DNA of 64,000 nucleotides from Sinisalibacter aestuarii (lineage in GTDB: Bacteria; Pseudomonadota; Alphaproteobacteria; Rhodobacterales; Rhodobacteraceae): the NCBI RefSeq assembly GCF_027923545.1, contig NZ_BROH01000016.1:46810-110809 (forward strand), given 5' to 3'. The notes beneath the pieces were generated by a model that did no database searches, was not told the DNA's origin, and was given only the letters and a program-made list of their open reading frames with translations. Below are positions 17,962-26,558 of the stretch, one piece after another (the first letter of the stretch is position 1; each line of letters opens with the position of its first letter). The translations under genes were made by a program, and so were the position numbers.

Positions 17962-18882
17962 ATGCGCTTCGAAGCCAATGAAGATCAGACCACCTTCCTG
18001 TCGGTGCTCGACCAGATGATGGCCTCCGACGCCGCACTCTGGCGCCATTCGCCCGACTGGCGGCGCTACGATCTGGCGCCGGAACTTGACGGGATGCTGG
18101 AGGAAAACGGGTTTTACGAGGCGATTGCCGAAGAGACGCTGGGCGCGATCGCGGCGGTGGCGCTGATCGACCGGGCCGCGCGCCTGCCGGTCACGCTCGA
18201 AGTGGCGGCCTCGTCGATGCTGCACGCCGCTCATGCCCCCGATCTGCCCCGGCCCGTGGCGGTGATCGACGGGCCGCTGGACCGCGCCACGCGCTTCTTG
18301 CCGGTGGCGAAATCGGTGATCCATATCGCCGATGGCGGCGTGCGTGCCGCGCTGCTGCCCGAGGGGGCGGTTACGCCGACCGAAAGCATCTTCGCCTACC
18401 CGATGGGCGTTCTCTCCGGCGCGGCGCTTGACTGGCAGGCACTGCCGGTCAGCCCGGAGGCGGCGCGCGACCAGTGGCGCATTGCCATTGCCGCCGAGAT
18501 CACCGGCGCCCTGCAGGGCGCGCTCGATGCGGTGCGCGCCCATGTCGTCGACCGGCGGCAATTCGGCCGGCCGCTGGGCAGTTTCCAGTCGATGCAGCAT
18601 CGGCTCGCGGAAGACGTGGCGGCCATCGAGGGCGGCTATTGGCTGGTGATGCGGGCGGCGGAAGATTTCGATCCGGTCGCCGTTGCCGCAGCACTTGGAT
18701 ATGTGCAGGACGCGGCCACCGCGATCGTCTATGATTTTCACCAGTTCATGGGGGCGATGGGGATTACGTTGGAACATCCGTTGCACCGCTGGAGCTATCG
18801 CCTCCGGCTGTTGAAATCGGCTCTCGGCGGGGCCAGCGGCAATCTCGGCCTGCTCGCCGAGCGCCGCTGGGGTGCGGCATGA
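17962..18882 (+). CDS. Acyl-CoA dehydrogenase, short subunit (second pair)
   Basis: 306 residues, shorter than the family norm. The last third shows the C-terminal helical domain (RRQFGRPLGSFQSMQHRLAE, about 199-218). The N-terminal and middle domains are only weakly conserved. The ATG at 17962 follows the stop of the large subunit after one base, and the gene overlaps the next crotonase by four bases (ATGA). Frames upstream of 17962 are shadows of the partner gene. It mirrors the pair at 10954/11940 and probably forms the beta subunit of an alpha2beta2 dehydrogenase (inference). Confidence 0.83.
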   Translation: MRFEANEDQTTFLSVLDQMMASDAALWRHSPDWRRYDLAPELDGMLEENGFYEAIAEETLGAIAAVALIDRAARLPVTLEVAASSMLHAAHAPDLPRPVAVIDGPLDRATRFLPVAKSVIHIADGGVRAALLPEGAVTPTESIFAYPMGVLSGAALDWQALPVSPEAARDQWRIAIAAEITGALQGALDAVRAHVVDRRQFGRPLGSFQSMQHRLAEDVAAIEGGYWLVMRAAEDFDPVAVAAALGYVQDAATAIVYDFHQFMGAMGITLEHPLHRWSYRLRLLKSALGGASGNLGLLAERRWGAA

Positions 18883-19673
18883 GCGCCTTGCCGCAATTCT
18901 ACGGCCTTGAGCTGAGCCGCCGGGGCCGGCTTCTGGAGATCGCCTTCAACCGGCCCGAGGTGCTGAATGCGATTGATGCCGGGCTGCACGCGATCTTGCC
19001 CGAGGCGCTGCACTTCGCGGCGGAAGACCCGCTATCCGATGTGATCCTGCTCACCGGGCGGGGCAAGGCGTTTTCAGCCGGGGGCGATCTCGACCACATG
19101 GAAGAGATGATCGCCGACCCGTCGCAATTCGTGGCCGAGGCGCATGACGCCAAGCGCATCGTCTTTGCGCTGCTCGATATCGAAAAGCCCGTGGTGGCCC
19201 GGGTCAACGGCGCTGCCGTCGGCCTCGGCGCGACGCTGGCGCTGTTTTGCGATGTGATCTTCGCCGCCGAACAGGCCAAATTCGGCGATCCGCATGTGGG
19301 CGTCGGCCTTGTCGCCGGCGATGGCGGGGCGATCATCTGGCCGCAGCTCATCGGCTTCGCGCGGGCCAAGGAATACCTGCTCACCGGCGATCTGCTGACC
19401 GCGCCCGAAGCGGCGGCGCTGGGGCTGATCAACCATGCCGTTCCGGCCGGTGAGCTCGATGCCGCCGTCGATGCCTTCTGCGACAAGCTGCTCGCGGGCC
19501 GCCAGCAGGCGATCCGCTGGACCAAGGCGGTCACGAATATCGAGCTGCGCCGGATCGCGACGGCGGCGATGGATGCCGGGATCGCCTATGAGACCGCGAG
19601 CCAGCGGATGCCCGACCACGCCGAGGCGGTGGCCGCGCTGAAGGCCCGGATCGCGCAAAGCTCGAAGGGCTGA
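18879..19673 (+). CDS. Crotonase family protein lacking the hydratase glutamates
   Basis: 264 residues, enoyl-CoA hydratase/isomerase fold, with the oxyanion-hole segments AFSAGGDLDHM (about 64-74) and NGAAVGLGATLAL (about 110-122). At the two positions that are Glu144 and Glu164 in rat crotonase this protein has Thr119 (GATLAL) and His139 (GDPHVGVG). The FGDPHVGVGLVAGDGGA signature is shared by a recognised but poorly characterised subgroup. It may therefore be an isomerase, hydrolase or retro-Claisen-type enzyme rather than a hydratase. Overlaps the upstream gene by ATGA. Confidence 0.85.
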   Translation: MSALPQFYGLELSRRGRLLEIAFNRPEVLNAIDAGLHAILPEALHFAAEDPLSDVILLTGRGKAFSAGGDLDHMEEMIADPSQFVAEAHDAKRIVFALLDIEKPVVARVNGAAVGLGATLALFCDVIFAAEQAKFGDPHVGVGLVAGDGGAIIWPQLIGFARAKEYLLTGDLLTAPEAAALGLINHAVPAGELDAAVDAFCDKLLAGRQQAIRWTKAVTNIELRRIATAAMDAGIAYETASQRMPDHAEAVAALKARIAQSSKG

Positions 19674-19717
19674 CGCGGCGGGGCGGCCGCGCCCCGGATA
19701 CGGGAGGAATTGGGGCA

Positions 19718-21319
19718 ATGACAGGGCTGGAGGAGAGAGCGCGGCAGCTGCGCGAACGGCACGGCGGGCAGCCGGTCGGCCCCGCGCGCAATCTTGCGCA
19801 TATCGCCCGGCAACAGGCCGAGGCCGATCCGGATCGTGTGGTGATCATCGACGCGGAGCACCGGCTGACCCGGGCCGGGATGCTCGACAAGGCGCTGCGC
19901 CTCGGCGCGGCCCTGCGCCAGCGCGGCATCGGGGCCGGGGCGGCGGTGGCCTTTCAACTGCCGAACTGGTGGGAAGCCTGCGTCATCAACCTTGCCTGCG
20001 CGCTTTACGGCTACCGCCTCGTGCCGCTCCTGACGATCTACCGCCGGGCGGAGCTGGACGAGATCCTGCCCGCCTGCGAGGTGGCGGCGGTGTTTATCCC
20101 CGAAGCGCTGGGCCGCACGGATTACCCGGCGCTTTATGCCTCTCTGGCCTCGCCGCCCGCCCATATCTTTACCGTGCGGGGCGAGGGAGACCAGTTCGCC
20201 GCGCTTCTGCAGGCGGAGCCGGGCGCGCCCGAACCTGCGCCGGACGACGACGCCAAGATGGTGCTGTTCACCTCTGGCAGCACCGGGCACCCGAAAGGTG
20301 TGATCCACAGCCATGCCTCGATTGCCGCGATCATCGAGGCGGGGGCGGCGCTGTGGTCGATCGGGCCGGAGGATACGTTCTACGTGCCGTCGCCCATCGG
20401 CCATATCGGTGGCTCGATCTACGCCTTCGAATTCCCCTGGATGACCGGCTGCACCACCGTGCTTGCCGAGCGCTGGGATCCCGATCTGGCGGTGCGCGAG
20501 ATCGAGGCGCATGGCGCCACCTTCATGGCCGGGGCGACGCCCTTTCTCTCCGGCCTGATCGCCGCCGCCGGCCGCGCGGGAACGTCGCTTCCCAGCCTGC
20601 GCCGCTTTATCTGCGGCGGCGCCAGCGTGCCGCCCGAGCTGATCCGCAGGGGGCTGGACGCCTTTCCGGGCGCGGTGGTTTCGCGCGCCTATGGCTCATC
20701 GGAAATCCCGATCCTCTGCCCCGGCATCCGCAGCCGCGACGAGGCATTCCGGCGTGCCGACACCGATGGCGAAATCGCCGCCGATCTCGTGGTGCTGGAT
20801 GCGGCGGGCAGGCCGGTGCCGGAGGGGATGCCGGGCGAGATCGCGGCGGCGGCGGACCGGATGTTTCTGGGTTATCTCAACCCTGCCGATGATGTCGGGG
20901 CCTTCACCGGGGACGGGCGCTTTCTCATGGGCGATCTCGGGCGCATCGTGGACGGCAAATACATCCAGATCACCGGGCGCACGAAAGACATCATCATCCG
21001 CAAGGGCGAAAACATCAGCCCGCTCGAAATTGAGAACGCGCTCGCGCGCCATCCGGCGTTGCGGCAGCAATCGGTGGTGGGCGTGCCCGATCCGGAGCGG
21101 GGCGAGATGGTGGTGGCGGTGGTCGTGCCGAAGGAGGGCGCGCGGTTCACCTTCGCCGATATGATCGCCCATCTTGAAGCCCTCGGGATGGCGAAGCAGA
21201 AATTTCCCGAGCGGCTGGAAATCGTCGAGGCGCTGCCGATGAACTCGGTCGGCAAGGTGCAGAAACAGGCGTTGCGCGCGACGCTGACACAGACCGGGCA
21301 ACCGGAGGGCAGGGCATGA
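19718..21319 (+). CDS. Acyl-CoA synthetase (AMP-forming, ANL superfamily)
   Basis: 533 residues. Activates a carboxylic acid to its CoA thioester via an acyl-adenylate. Visible motifs: the phosphate loop TSGSTGHPKG (185-194), the adenine-region AYGSSEIP, the hinge GRTKDIIIRKGENISPLEIE, and the catalytic Lys513 in NSVGKVQK. It closely follows the organisation of cyclohexanecarboxylate and medium-chain ligases (AliA/Cyclohex-1-ene type), though I cannot fix the substrate. GGGAGGA precedes the ATG at 19718, and its end overlaps the next gene by ATGA. The only ligase in this block, so it presumably activates the compound imported by the TRAP system. Confidence 0.9.
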   Translation: MTGLEERARQLRERHGGQPVGPARNLAHIARQQAEADPDRVVIIDAEHRLTRAGMLDKALRLGAALRQRGIGAGAAVAFQLPNWWEACVINLACALYGYRLVPLLTIYRRAELDEILPACEVAAVFIPEALGRTDYPALYASLASPPAHIFTVRGEGDQFAALLQAEPGAPEPAPDDDAKMVLFTSGSTGHPKGVIHSHASIAAIIEAGAALWSIGPEDTFYVPSPIGHIGGSIYAFEFPWMTGCTTVLAERWDPDLAVREIEAHGATFMAGATPFLSGLIAAAGRAGTSLPSLRRFICGGASVPPELIRRGLDAFPGAVVSRAYGSSEIPILCPGIRSRDEAFRRADTDGEIAADLVVLDAAGRPVPEGMPGEIAAAADRMFLGYLNPADDVGAFTGDGRFLMGDLGRIVDGKYIQITGRTKDIIIRKGENISPLEIENALARHPALRQQSVVGVPDPERGEMVVAVVVPKEGARFTFADMIAHLEALGMAKQKFPERLEIVEALPMNSVGKVQKQALRATLTQTGQPEGRA

Positions 21320-22098
21320 GCGCGGCCCCGGTTCTGACAGGTTACGCCGGGGGTGTGGGGTGGATCACCTTCAACCGGCCCGAGGCGATGAATGCGGTCG
21401 ATGTGCCGATGGCCGTGGCCTTCCGCGACGCGGTGCGCGCGCTGAACGCCACGCCGGGGATCAAAGTGATTGTGCTCACCGGTGCGGGGCGGGCCTTCAT
21501 GGCGGGCGGCGATCTGGCCTCGTTTCGGCGCACCGACGACAAGCCAGGTTTCGCCCATGAGCTGATCACGCCGATCCATGAGGCGCTGGTGGCGCTGGCC
21601 GAAGGCCCGGCGGTGTCCATCGCCTCTGTCGGCGGTGCGGCGGCGGGGGCGGGGATGAGCGTGGCGCTGGCCGCCGATCTGTGCGTCGCGGCCGAGAATG
21701 CGAGCTTTACCACCGCCTATGCCGGTGTCGCCGCGCCGGGCGATTGCGGGATCACCTGGGCGCTGCCCGCGATGGTTGGCCCACGCAAGGCGATGGAGTT
21801 GATGCTGCTCTCGCCGCGCCTCAGCGCCGCCGAAGCCGCCGCGCTGGGGCTGGTGAACCATGTGGTCGCCGACGATGCGCTGGAAGCGGAAACCGACAGG
21901 CTCGCCGCGCGGCTGGCGCGGGGTCCGGCCTTTGCGATGGGGCAGATCAAGGCGCTCATCCGCCGCCCCGCCGCCAGCTATGCCGCCCATCTCGATGCCG
22001 AGCGCGCCGGTTTCGCCGCCTGTGCCGGTGAAGCCGATTTCGACGAGGCGCTGGCGGCGTTCTTTGCCCGCCGCGCGCCCGATTTCCGGGCCGAGTGA
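21316..22098 (+). CDS. Crotonase family protein (PaaG-like isomerase type)
   Basis: 260 residues with crotonase oxyanion elements (AFMAGGDLASF, about 60-70; GGAAAGAGMSVALAADL, about 106-121). The two hydratase glutamates are replaced by Ser115 and Tyr135 (FTTAYAGVAA). The GAGMSVALAADL and TTAYAGV pattern resembles delta3,delta2-enoyl-CoA isomerases such as PaaG more than hydratases (family resemblance). It overlaps the synthetase gene by ATGA and is 65 bases before the thiolase start. Confidence 0.85.
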   Translation: MSAAPVLTGYAGGVGWITFNRPEAMNAVDVPMAVAFRDAVRALNATPGIKVIVLTGAGRAFMAGGDLASFRRTDDKPGFAHELITPIHEALVALAEGPAVSIASVGGAAAGAGMSVALAADLCVAAENASFTTAYAGVAAPGDCGITWALPAMVGPRKAMELMLLSPRLSAAEAAALGLVNHVVADDALEAETDRLAARLARGPAFAMGQIKALIRRPAASYAAHLDAERAGFAACAGEADFDEALAAFFARRAPDFRAE

Positions 22099-22163
22099 CA
22101 TGACGGATCGGGCAGGCCCGGCTCAAGCCCGGCAAGCCATTGACGAACAGAGGAGAAATCTGG

Positions 22164-23339
22164 ATGGGTGAAGCATATATCGTTGCCGCGCGGCGCACGG
22201 CGGGCGGGCGGCGCAAGGGCCGGCTGCGCGGCTGGCATCCGGCGGCGCTCGCCGCCCGTGTGCTGGAAGATCTCGTCGCGCAAACCGGGATCGACCCGGC
22301 GCTGATCGAAGACGTGATCATGGGCTGCGTCAGCCAGGGCGGCGAACAATCCACGCAAGTGGGCCGCAATGCCATCCTCGCCTCGTCGCTGCCCGACAGC
22401 ATCCCCGCCGTGACCATCGACCGGCAATGCGGCTCGTCGCAGCAGGCCGTGCAATTCGCGGCGCAGGCGGTGATGTCGGGCACGCAGGACATCGTGATCG
22501 CGGCGGGTGTCGAGAGCATGACGCGCGTGCCGATGGGCTCGCCGGTGACGCTCTACAAGGAGGCCGGGATTGGCACCGGCCCTTATCCGGACGCGGTTGA
22601 GGCGCGCTATGGCACGCGCAACATTTCGCAGTTCATCGGTGCCGAGATGATCGCGGAAAAGCATGGTTTCAGCAAAGAGCGGATGGATGCCTTCGCGCTC
22701 GAAAGCCACCGCCGCGCGGCGGCGGCCACACGCGCCGGGGCCTTTCGCGCCGAGATCATCCCGCTGCAGGGGCTCGACGAGACCGGCGATCCGGTGCTTC
22801 ACGACACCGACGAGGGCATCCGCTACGATGCGACGCCGGAGAGCATTGCCGCCGTCCGGCCGCTGACCGAGAAGAACCTGATCACCGCCGCTACGGCGAG
22901 CCAGATGTGCGATGGCGCGTCGGGCGTGATGGTGGTGTCCGAACGGGCGCTCAAGGCGCACGGGCTGGTGCCGCTTGCGCGCATTCACAGCTTTTGCGTC
23001 ACCGCCGGCGATCCGGTCATCATGCTCGAAGAGCCGTTGCGCGCCACCGATGTGGCGCTTGAGCGAGCCGGCATGTCGCTCGGCGAGATCGACCTGTTCG
23101 AGGTCAACGAAGCGTTCGCCTCGGTGCCGATGGCCTGGCTCAAGCATACCGGCGCCGACCCCGACAAGCTCAACGTGAATGGTGGCGCCATCGCGCTTGG
23201 CCACCCGCTCGGCGGCACCGGGACCAAGCTGATGTCGACGCTGATCCACACCCTGCGCGCGCGGGGCGAACGCTACGGGATGCAGGCGATGTGCGAAGGC
23301 GGCGGCATCGCCAATGTGACCATTCTGGAGGCGTTATAG
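22164..23339 (+). CDS. Acetyl-CoA acetyltransferase / thiolase (second)
   Basis: 391 residues. The nucleophile Cys89 (DRQCGSSQQA), His347 (IALGHPLGGTG) and Cys377 (MCEGGGIA) are present, so it should be an active thiolase. I use the ATG at 22164 with AGAGGAGA at 22149-22156 in front; the TTG at 22140 is rejected. Last gene of the operon. It differs clearly from the thiolase at 3483, so each may serve a different chain or branch. Confidence 0.93.
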   Translation: MGEAYIVAARRTAGGRRKGRLRGWHPAALAARVLEDLVAQTGIDPALIEDVIMGCVSQGGEQSTQVGRNAILASSLPDSIPAVTIDRQCGSSQQAVQFAAQAVMSGTQDIVIAAGVESMTRVPMGSPVTLYKEAGIGTGPYPDAVEARYGTRNISQFIGAEMIAEKHGFSKERMDAFALESHRRAAAATRAGAFRAEIIPLQGLDETGDPVLHDTDEGIRYDATPESIAAVRPLTEKNLITAATASQMCDGASGVMVVSERALKAHGLVPLARIHSFCVTAGDPVIMLEEPLRATDVALERAGMSLGEIDLFEVNEAFASVPMAWLKHTGADPDKLNVNGGAIALGHPLGGTGTKLMSTLIHTLRARGERYGMQAMCEGGGIANVTILEAL

Positions 23340-23362
23340 GCCCAAGACCGTGGCCAGTGGCG

Positions 23363-23728
23363 TTAGCCCGTGCTCCAGGCGCGCGGCTGGCGCATCCCGG
23401 CGATCTTGCAGGCCTGCTTGACGTAACCATAGGGAAACAGATCGAACAGCGCCTGCTTGGCGCCGCTCTTGTCGAGGCCAAGCCGGTCGCCCAGAAATTT
23501 CAGCACAAATCGCGCATCGGCGGCGATGCCGTGCTCGTCGAGGTAGTCCCGCATGAAGCCGATGACATGCCAGTGCAGCTCGGTCAGGGCGATGCCCTCG
23601 CGGTCTGCCGCGATCTCGGCAAAGTCCCGCGTCCAGTTTTGCGGCTCTGTCAGGTAGCCTGCTTCGTCAATCGCGACACGTCCGGCCGGAAGCGCCAGAT
23701 AGGAAATGGTATCGGGTCGGGTCCGCAT
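23363..23728 (-). CDS. DsrC/TusE-family sulfur-relay-like protein, C-terminal Cys absent
   Basis: 121 residues with the DsrC/TusE fold signatures: DEAGYLTEPQNW (about 21-32), LTELHWHVIGFMRDY (about 48-62) and KQACKIAGM (about 104-112). True DsrC has two C-terminal-arm cysteines and TusE keeps the penultimate one. Here the inner Cys107 is kept but the protein ends in RAWSTG, so the terminal redox Cys is missing. It therefore cannot form the DsrC disulfide or do the TusE transfer in the known way. It closes the nar operon region, which supports a regulatory or assembly role near nitrate reductase (inference). Confidence 0.85.
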   Translation of the reverse strand: MRTRPDTISYLALPAGRVAIDEAGYLTEPQNWTRDFAEIAADREGIALTELHWHVIGFMRDYLDEHGIAADARFVLKFLGDRLGLDKSGAKQALFDLFPYGYVKQACKIAGMRQPRAWSTG

Positions 23729-23803
23729 CCTGTTGGGTTCCTTTCTTTTTCTGCCCGCGACCGGCTAACCGGGTGCGGGCGGGTCTTCGCAACATCCCGG
23801 TCG

Positions 23804-24430
23804 CTAATGCATCTCGTCGGCAAGGTGGGTGAGGGCCCAGTCCTCAAGCTCGGCAATGTCGGGCGGCAGCGCCTCGGCCAGACCGCCCGTGAATTCCTGA
23901 AATGCCGCGAGGTTGAGCGGCGTCATGCCGACCAGCACCGGAATATCGTGCGCCAGTGCCTCGGCGATCGCCGACCGAAAGCCGCGCCCCTCGGCCTCCT
24001 GCTTGCCGAACCTGTTGACGATCAGCATGTCCGCCCCGCGGCTCAGCCGGTCTTCGACGATGCCCACCGCCGTTTCCAGCGCCCCGGGGTCCAGCCGGCA
24101 GCCGACCGCGCCGGCGCCGAGATCCTGCGAAATCCGGATCACCGGCCCCTCGGGAAGCACCCTCAGATCGACATCGCAGCGGCAATCATGCGCGCGCTGG
24201 ATGTTGGCCTGAACCGTGCCGCAGATTCTGAGGCCCCGGCTTTCCAGGTGCCAGGCCAGCTCGGAGAGAAGGCGGTCCGTGTCGCTGTCGTCGGAGCGCA
24301 GCGTGTAGGCGATGGGCACGCCGGGCTCCTGCATATGCCGTTCGCGGCGGCGGTCGCTAGCCTGCGTTGCGCCGGGGAGTGCGAGGGATGGCGCCAGGCG
24401 TGCCCCGATGTGCCAGATGTCATGTGTCAT
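23804..24430 (-). CDS. DUF2478 family protein
   Basis: 208 residues from the ATG at 24430, or 176 from an internal ATG at 24334 (MQEPGVPIAYTL), which would match the family's usual length better. The upstream start overlaps the hemerythrin gene by 11 bases and has a GGAG ribosome-binding site, so I keep it. The core has IAYTLRSDDSDTDRLLSELA at its N-terminus and a Rossmann-like stretch RGADMLIVNRFGKQEAEGRG. DUF2478 proteins often lie beside molybdenum-enzyme genes and were proposed to be nucleotide-binding or molybdenum-related (family knowledge, no proven function). Here the neighbour is nitrate reductase, a molybdoenzyme. Confidence 0.75.
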   Translation of the reverse strand: MTHDIWHIGARLAPSLALPGATQASDRRRERHMQEPGVPIAYTLRSDDSDTDRLLSELAWHLESRGLRICGTVQANIQRAHDCRCDVDLRVLPEGPVIRISQDLGAGAVGCRLDPGALETAVGIVEDRLSRGADMLIVNRFGKQEAEGRGFRSAIAEALAHDIPVLVGMTPLNLAAFQEFTGGLAEALPPDIAELEDWALTHLADEMH

Positions 24431-24992
24431 GGATGTCGTCTCCGTTCCGGTCGAGGCCGCGGCGCGCTTTCATCCGCAGGCGCAGGGTTGAGATATCGTC
24501 CGGCGTCAGCCTTGCGCGGGCGAGCGGGATCAGGATCGCGTTTTCGAAGATCAGGTGGCGGTGCAGATGGGCGGCGAAATTGCGCAGCAGGTGCAGGCTG
24601 GGCGCGGTCACGCCGGTGTCGCCCGCTTCGAGGGCGTCGAGCGTATCGAGGGCATCGGGCAACAGGTAGAGCGCCGTATCGTGTTCGGCATCCAGACGGG
24701 TCCGGAGCCGGCCGATCTCGTCTTCGGGTTCGCACCGGCTCTGCATCAGCGGCAGCAGATCGCCGCCCTCGTCGTCGATCAGGAAAGGCAGTTCGGACCG
24801 CACGAAGGCCGAGACCTGGGCGATGATCTCCGGATGCGTTGCGGGGCGGTCGGCGATGTATTCGATCAGGGTGCACATGTTGCGGATCCGCTCATGCTCT
24901 TCGACGATGAAGTCGAGCGGGGTATCGAGCAGTCCGGGATCGGTCGGTCCCGGAACCTGATGGGGTGGGGTGGGAGGCGCAAGATCGGCCAT
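24420..24992 (-). CDS. Hemerythrin HHE-domain protein
   Basis: 190 residues, four-helix non-haem di-iron protein. Candidate iron ligands in order are His33 (EEHERI), Asp/Glu in DDEGGDLLPL (about 73-80), His104 (AEHD), and His142/His146 with Glu150 in AHLHRHLIFENAILIPLA. Hemerythrin-like proteins bind O2 or NO or repair iron centres (family knowledge). Inside a nitrate reductase operon, a role in NO/O2 sensing or Fe-S cluster protection is plausible (inference). It is 14 bases after the prolyl isomerase gene. Confidence 0.85.
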   Translation of the reverse strand: MADLAPPTPPHQVPGPTDPGLLDTPLDFIVEEHERIRNMCTLIEYIADRPATHPEIIAQVSAFVRSELPFLIDDEGGDLLPLMQSRCEPEDEIGRLRTRLDAEHDTALYLLPDALDTLDALEAGDTGVTAPSLHLLRNFAAHLHRHLIFENAILIPLARARLTPDDISTLRLRMKARRGLDRNGDDIHDT

Positions 24993-25006
24993 GGCATACC
25001 CGCCCG

Positions 25007-25804
25007 TCAGGCGGCCCCGAGATCCGCGCCGGTGATCCGGGCCGTTGCGACCAGATCGTCGACGAATGAGCGTGCGGCCCGCGCCCAGGCGGCCTTTTCC
25101 ATCGCATCGGATATCTTCTGGCGCACCGCCGTGAAGGGCAGAACCGCGCCCGGCGCGGCGGCGTCCAGCCGGATGATATGCCAGCCGTGGCGGGTGAGCA
25201 CCGGGTCGGACGTGATCTCGCCCTCCGTCATCCCACGCAAAGCGGCTTCAAATTCGGGCACGGTGTCGCCCGGGCCAAGCTGGCCGAGCGCGCCGCCCGA
25301 GCTTTTCGAGCCGCAATCGCTGTGTTCGCGGGCCAGCCGCGCGAAGCCACGCGGGTTGGCGTGGGCCTGTTTGGCCAGGTTTTCTGCATTCAGGGCGGCT
25401 TTGGCCGTCGCGGTCTCGTCACGCGGATCGCAGGCCACGAGGATATGCGACACTTCCCAGAGCGGCGGCGCGCGGAACCGCGACGGATCGCGCTCCCATT
25501 CGGCGCGGATTGCCGCCTCGCTCGGTGGTTCGACCGAAATTTCGGCTTCGAGAAGGCCCCGGATCAGGGCCTCCTCGTTGGTCTCGATCCGGCCCGGCCC
25601 GACCTCGGCGGGGGCGGGTGCGATCCCCCGCCGCCGTGCCTCCTGCAACAGCAGCGTGCGCACCGCCACCGCGTTTGCCGCCTTGCGCCAGGCGATGCCG
25701 GGCTTGCCCTTGGGCGCCGCGTGGTTCTGTACTTCCGCCGCGACCGCCGCATGCGGCACGGTTTCGCCATTCACGATGAGATCGGGGAAGAGGGGGGCGG
25801 TCAT
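25007..25804 (-). CDS. Parvulin-type peptidylprolyl isomerase
   Basis: 265 residues. The parvulin domain spans about 125-220 (VSHILVACDPRDETA, then SDCGSKSSGGALGQLGPG, and RHGWHIIRLDA). The N-terminal 110 residues resemble the SurA-type chaperone arm. No signal peptide is visible from the ATG at 25804, so it appears cytoplasmic. A parvulin gene directly after narI occurs in other denitrifier nar operons (family/context knowledge), suggesting a folding or maturation role for the large cytoplasmic NarGH. The gap to narI is five bases. Confidence 0.88.
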   Translation of the reverse strand: MTAPLFPDLIVNGETVPHAAVAAEVQNHAAPKGKPGIAWRKAANAVAVRTLLLQEARRRGIAPAPAEVGPGRIETNEEALIRGLLEAEISVEPPSEAAIRAEWERDPSRFRAPPLWEVSHILVACDPRDETATAKAALNAENLAKQAHANPRGFARLAREHSDCGSKSSGGALGQLGPGDTVPEFEAALRGMTEGEITSDPVLTRHGWHIIRLDAAAPGAVLPFTAVRQKISDAMEKAAWARAARSFVDDLVATARITGADLGAA

Positions 25805-25809
25805 GCCGG

Positions 25810-26547
25810 TTACTCCGCGGGGTTGGATTTGGCCGATTTGCGCGCCGGCGGCAGCGGCGTTTTGCGGCGCGAGCGCACGATCTGGTAGCCGGGCCGCGCG
25901 AACAGGTAGCGCAGCGGCACGAACAGGCCGGAGACGATGTGCACGAGGCGGGTGAACGGGAAGACGAGGAAGATCGTCAGGCCGAGAAACAGATGCAGCT
26001 TGAACACCAGCGCCACATCGGTGATGTAGCTTGCCGCATTCGCGTCGAAGGTGACGATGCCCTGGACCCACGACATGAGCTTTACCATTTCGTGCCCGTC
26101 GAGATGGCCGAGCGAGACCACCACCGTGGCCAGCCCCAGCACAAGCTGCGCCAGCAACATCACGAGGATCGCGATATCCCAGACGCTGGAGGTCTGGCGG
26201 ATGCGCGGATCGGTCCAGCGGCGGTGCAGGAGCATCCCGCCGCCCACCAGCGCCATCACCCCGGCCACGCCGCCGAGGCTCACGGCCAGAAGCTGCTTGG
26301 CGCTGTGGCTGACCCCCAGCGCATCGAACACCCAGATCGGTGTGAGCAGCCCGATCAGATGGCCGAAGAAGATCACCAGCATCCCGACATGGAACAGGAT
26401 CGAGCCCAACACGAGCTGTTTGCGGCGCAGGAGTTGCGACGACGAGGTTTTCCAGGTGAACGGGTCGCGTTCATAGCGCGCGACCGTTCCCATGATCCCG
26501 ACACCGAGGGCGATATAGGGATAGATTCCGTAAAGAAAATAGTGCAT
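25810..26547 (-). CDS. narI: Respiratory nitrate reductase gamma subunit (cytochrome b)
   Basis: 245 residues with five membrane helices; the quinol-oxidising dihaem subunit that anchors NarGH to the inner membrane. The haem ligands known from E. coli NarI are matched by His53 and His63 (LFHVGMLVIFFGHLIGLL) and by His185 and His203 (KLHLFLGL; RLVHIVSG). AAGGAGG is six to seven bases before the ATG at 26547. The lysine-rich, proline-containing tail (about 225-245) extends past the E. coli protein. Follows narJ after 11 bases. Confidence 0.96.
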   Translation of the reverse strand: MHYFLYGIYPYIALGVGIMGTVARYERDPFTWKTSSSQLLRRKQLVLGSILFHVGMLVIFFGHLIGLLTPIWVFDALGVSHSAKQLLAVSLGGVAGVMALVGGGMLLHRRWTDPRIRQTSSVWDIAILVMLLAQLVLGLATVVVSLGHLDGHEMVKLMSWVQGIVTFDANAASYITDVALVFKLHLFLGLTIFLVFPFTRLVHIVSGLFVPLRYLFARPGYQIVRSRRKTPLPPARKSAKSNPAE

Positions 26548-26558
26548 CTGGGCCTCCT

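Noticed and set aside
19680..19695. GGGGCG-GCCG-CGCCCC hairpin before the acyl-CoA synthetase gene as a terminator
   Set aside because: Only a six-base stem with no T run, within an otherwise continuous operon; likely chance in high-GC DNA.
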